From: an uncultured Clostridia bacterium | GTDB lineage: Bacteria; Bacillota; Clostridia; Christensenellales; UBA1242 | DNA: 49,792 bases | Direction of reading: 5' to 3' | Assembly: GCA_944372585.1 (NCBI GenBank) | Contig: CALVZQ010000008.1 | Span: 1 to 49,792 of the forward strand | In this document: positions 49,265 to 49,792 of the stretch, piece by piece | Numbering within the stretch: position 1 is the first letter of the stretch | Layout: every line of letters begins with the position of its first letter | Program-made: the position numbers and the translations under genes | The notes under the pieces: model-generated | What the model saw: the letters and a program-made list of their open reading frames with translations, nothing else | Databases searched by the model: none | Told to the model about the DNA's origin: nothing

Positions 49265-49792
49265 TTATTGTAGCCAATCTCTTTCAGTTGTTTCTTCCCA
49301 TATTTCTTTTAAAAGTTTACCATCAATTTTAGCATTGTTTTTAAAATCTTCTTTTGTTTTAAAAATAAAAGTTTCACTTGTTTTTGAATTGTAAAGTTCA
49401 ATATCATATTCATCATCGTTTTCGCATACAAGTTCAACAGCATAGTAAACACCATTATACTTAAATTGCATTTCGCTATAGTTATATAATGCTTCGATAA
49501 ATTCATCAATATCAGGTTCAAAAGGCTTGCTCTCGCTATAAAGTTTTTTCGCTTTATTTAGTGAGATAAGGTTTGGGTAGATAACTCTGTTTTTAAATTT
49601 ATTTGCAAATTTATCCAATTTCCAGCCGCAGTTTTGGCATTCTCCATTTCCATATTGGTCTTTTAGACATTTTGCTTCACACACAGGGCATTTCGTTTTA
49701 AATTCTCTTTTGAATGGACTATCTTTTCCACAAATAGGGCATGTGCCGTTATATGTATCAATTGTAATATAATGTCCGCACTCGCATTTGTA
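49265..49792 (-). CDS. zinc-ribbon protein of cassette 3 (5' end outside window)
   Basis: The frame is open from the window edge to 49265, giving at least 175 residues without a start. The visible N-terminal part carries Cys pairs: CEC, CPIC, CPVC, a further Cys, and CQNC, enough for two or three zinc ribbons. After them comes YPNLISLNKAKKLYSE and an acidic alpha/beta tail. The NLISLNKAK segment recalls CPCC-type immunity proteins, but this is only a resemblance. Its place in a cassette suggests immunity or toxin-related function. Confidence 0.65.
   Translation of the reverse strand, partial: YKCECGHYITIDTYNGTCPICGKDSPFKREFKTKCPVCEAKCLKDQYGNGECQNCGWKLDKFANKFKNRVIYPNLISLNKAKKLYSESKPFEPDIDEFIEALYNYSEMQFKYNGVYYAVELVCENDDEYDIELYNSKTSETFIFKTKEDFKNNAKIDGKLLKEIWEETTERDWLQ

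Noticed and set aside
46845-49792. Insertion sequence or integron with recognisable integrase
   Set aside because: No transposase or integrase is present and no terminal inverted repeats were found; an integrase outside the window cannot be excluded.

Overview
The window is a chromosomal segment of a low-GC Gram-positive bacterium, most likely an uncultured gut-type Clostridia lineage (Bacillota). The S10-spc-alpha order with adk, map, a KOW-protein gene and infA, zinc-binding S14 and S4, WhiA, a DnaE-type polymerase with phosphofructokinase behind it, and AGA-rich codon use all point there. TGA is used as a normal stop.

Layout. 1-1100: the 3' end of 23S rRNA, a 5S rRNA gene with its own promoter, and a strange array of direct and inverted 5S remnants. 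1139-7006: a lipoprotein and a small protein, a peptide-sized ORF ahead of an ABC exporter, unknown genes, tRNA-Asn and a SemiSWEET-like protein. 7166-8608: a large structured RNA that I read as OLE RNA, directly upstream of a four-helix membrane protein that fits OapA. 8621-10813: tRNA-Pro(CGG), an unknown gene and a YwaF/TMEM164-like membrane protein. 10947-26995: the S10, spc and alpha ribosomal operons in near-canonical order, including a small KOW protein between map and infA that fits OapB, so three parts of the OLE ribonucleoprotein may lie in one window. 27034-27308: an extremely AT-rich leader in front of a PnuC-like transporter. 28150-36234: murB, dCMP deaminase, dtd, then a PHP phosphoesterase-whiA-dnaE-pfk operon. 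36350-46839: mixed genes (metallophosphoesterase, SPOR protein, patatin plus MBL hydrolase, degenerate shikimate kinase plus transketolase, alpha/beta hydrolase, SH3 protein, EamA transporter).

46845-49792 is an accessory island. A fragment from the 5' end of an N-acetylmuramoyl-L-alanine amidase gene occurs three times in direct orientation. Between copies lie short cassettes of opposite-strand genes, each closed by nearly the same terminator hairpin. One cassette holds a barnase-like ribonuclease with all catalytic residues followed by a barstar-like inhibitor; another holds a zinc-ribbon protein that runs off the window. The arrangement looks like repeated insertion of toxin/immunity cassettes at one site in the amidase gene, and is the most likely undescribed system here.

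A second general feature is leaderless expression: at least six genes between 28 and 49 kb have a -10 box five to seven bases before the ATG and no Shine-Dalgarno, while the translation operons use strong AGGAGG sites. Two C9/G9 homopolymers, one in a promoter spacer and one inside a membrane-protein gene, are candidates for phase variation.
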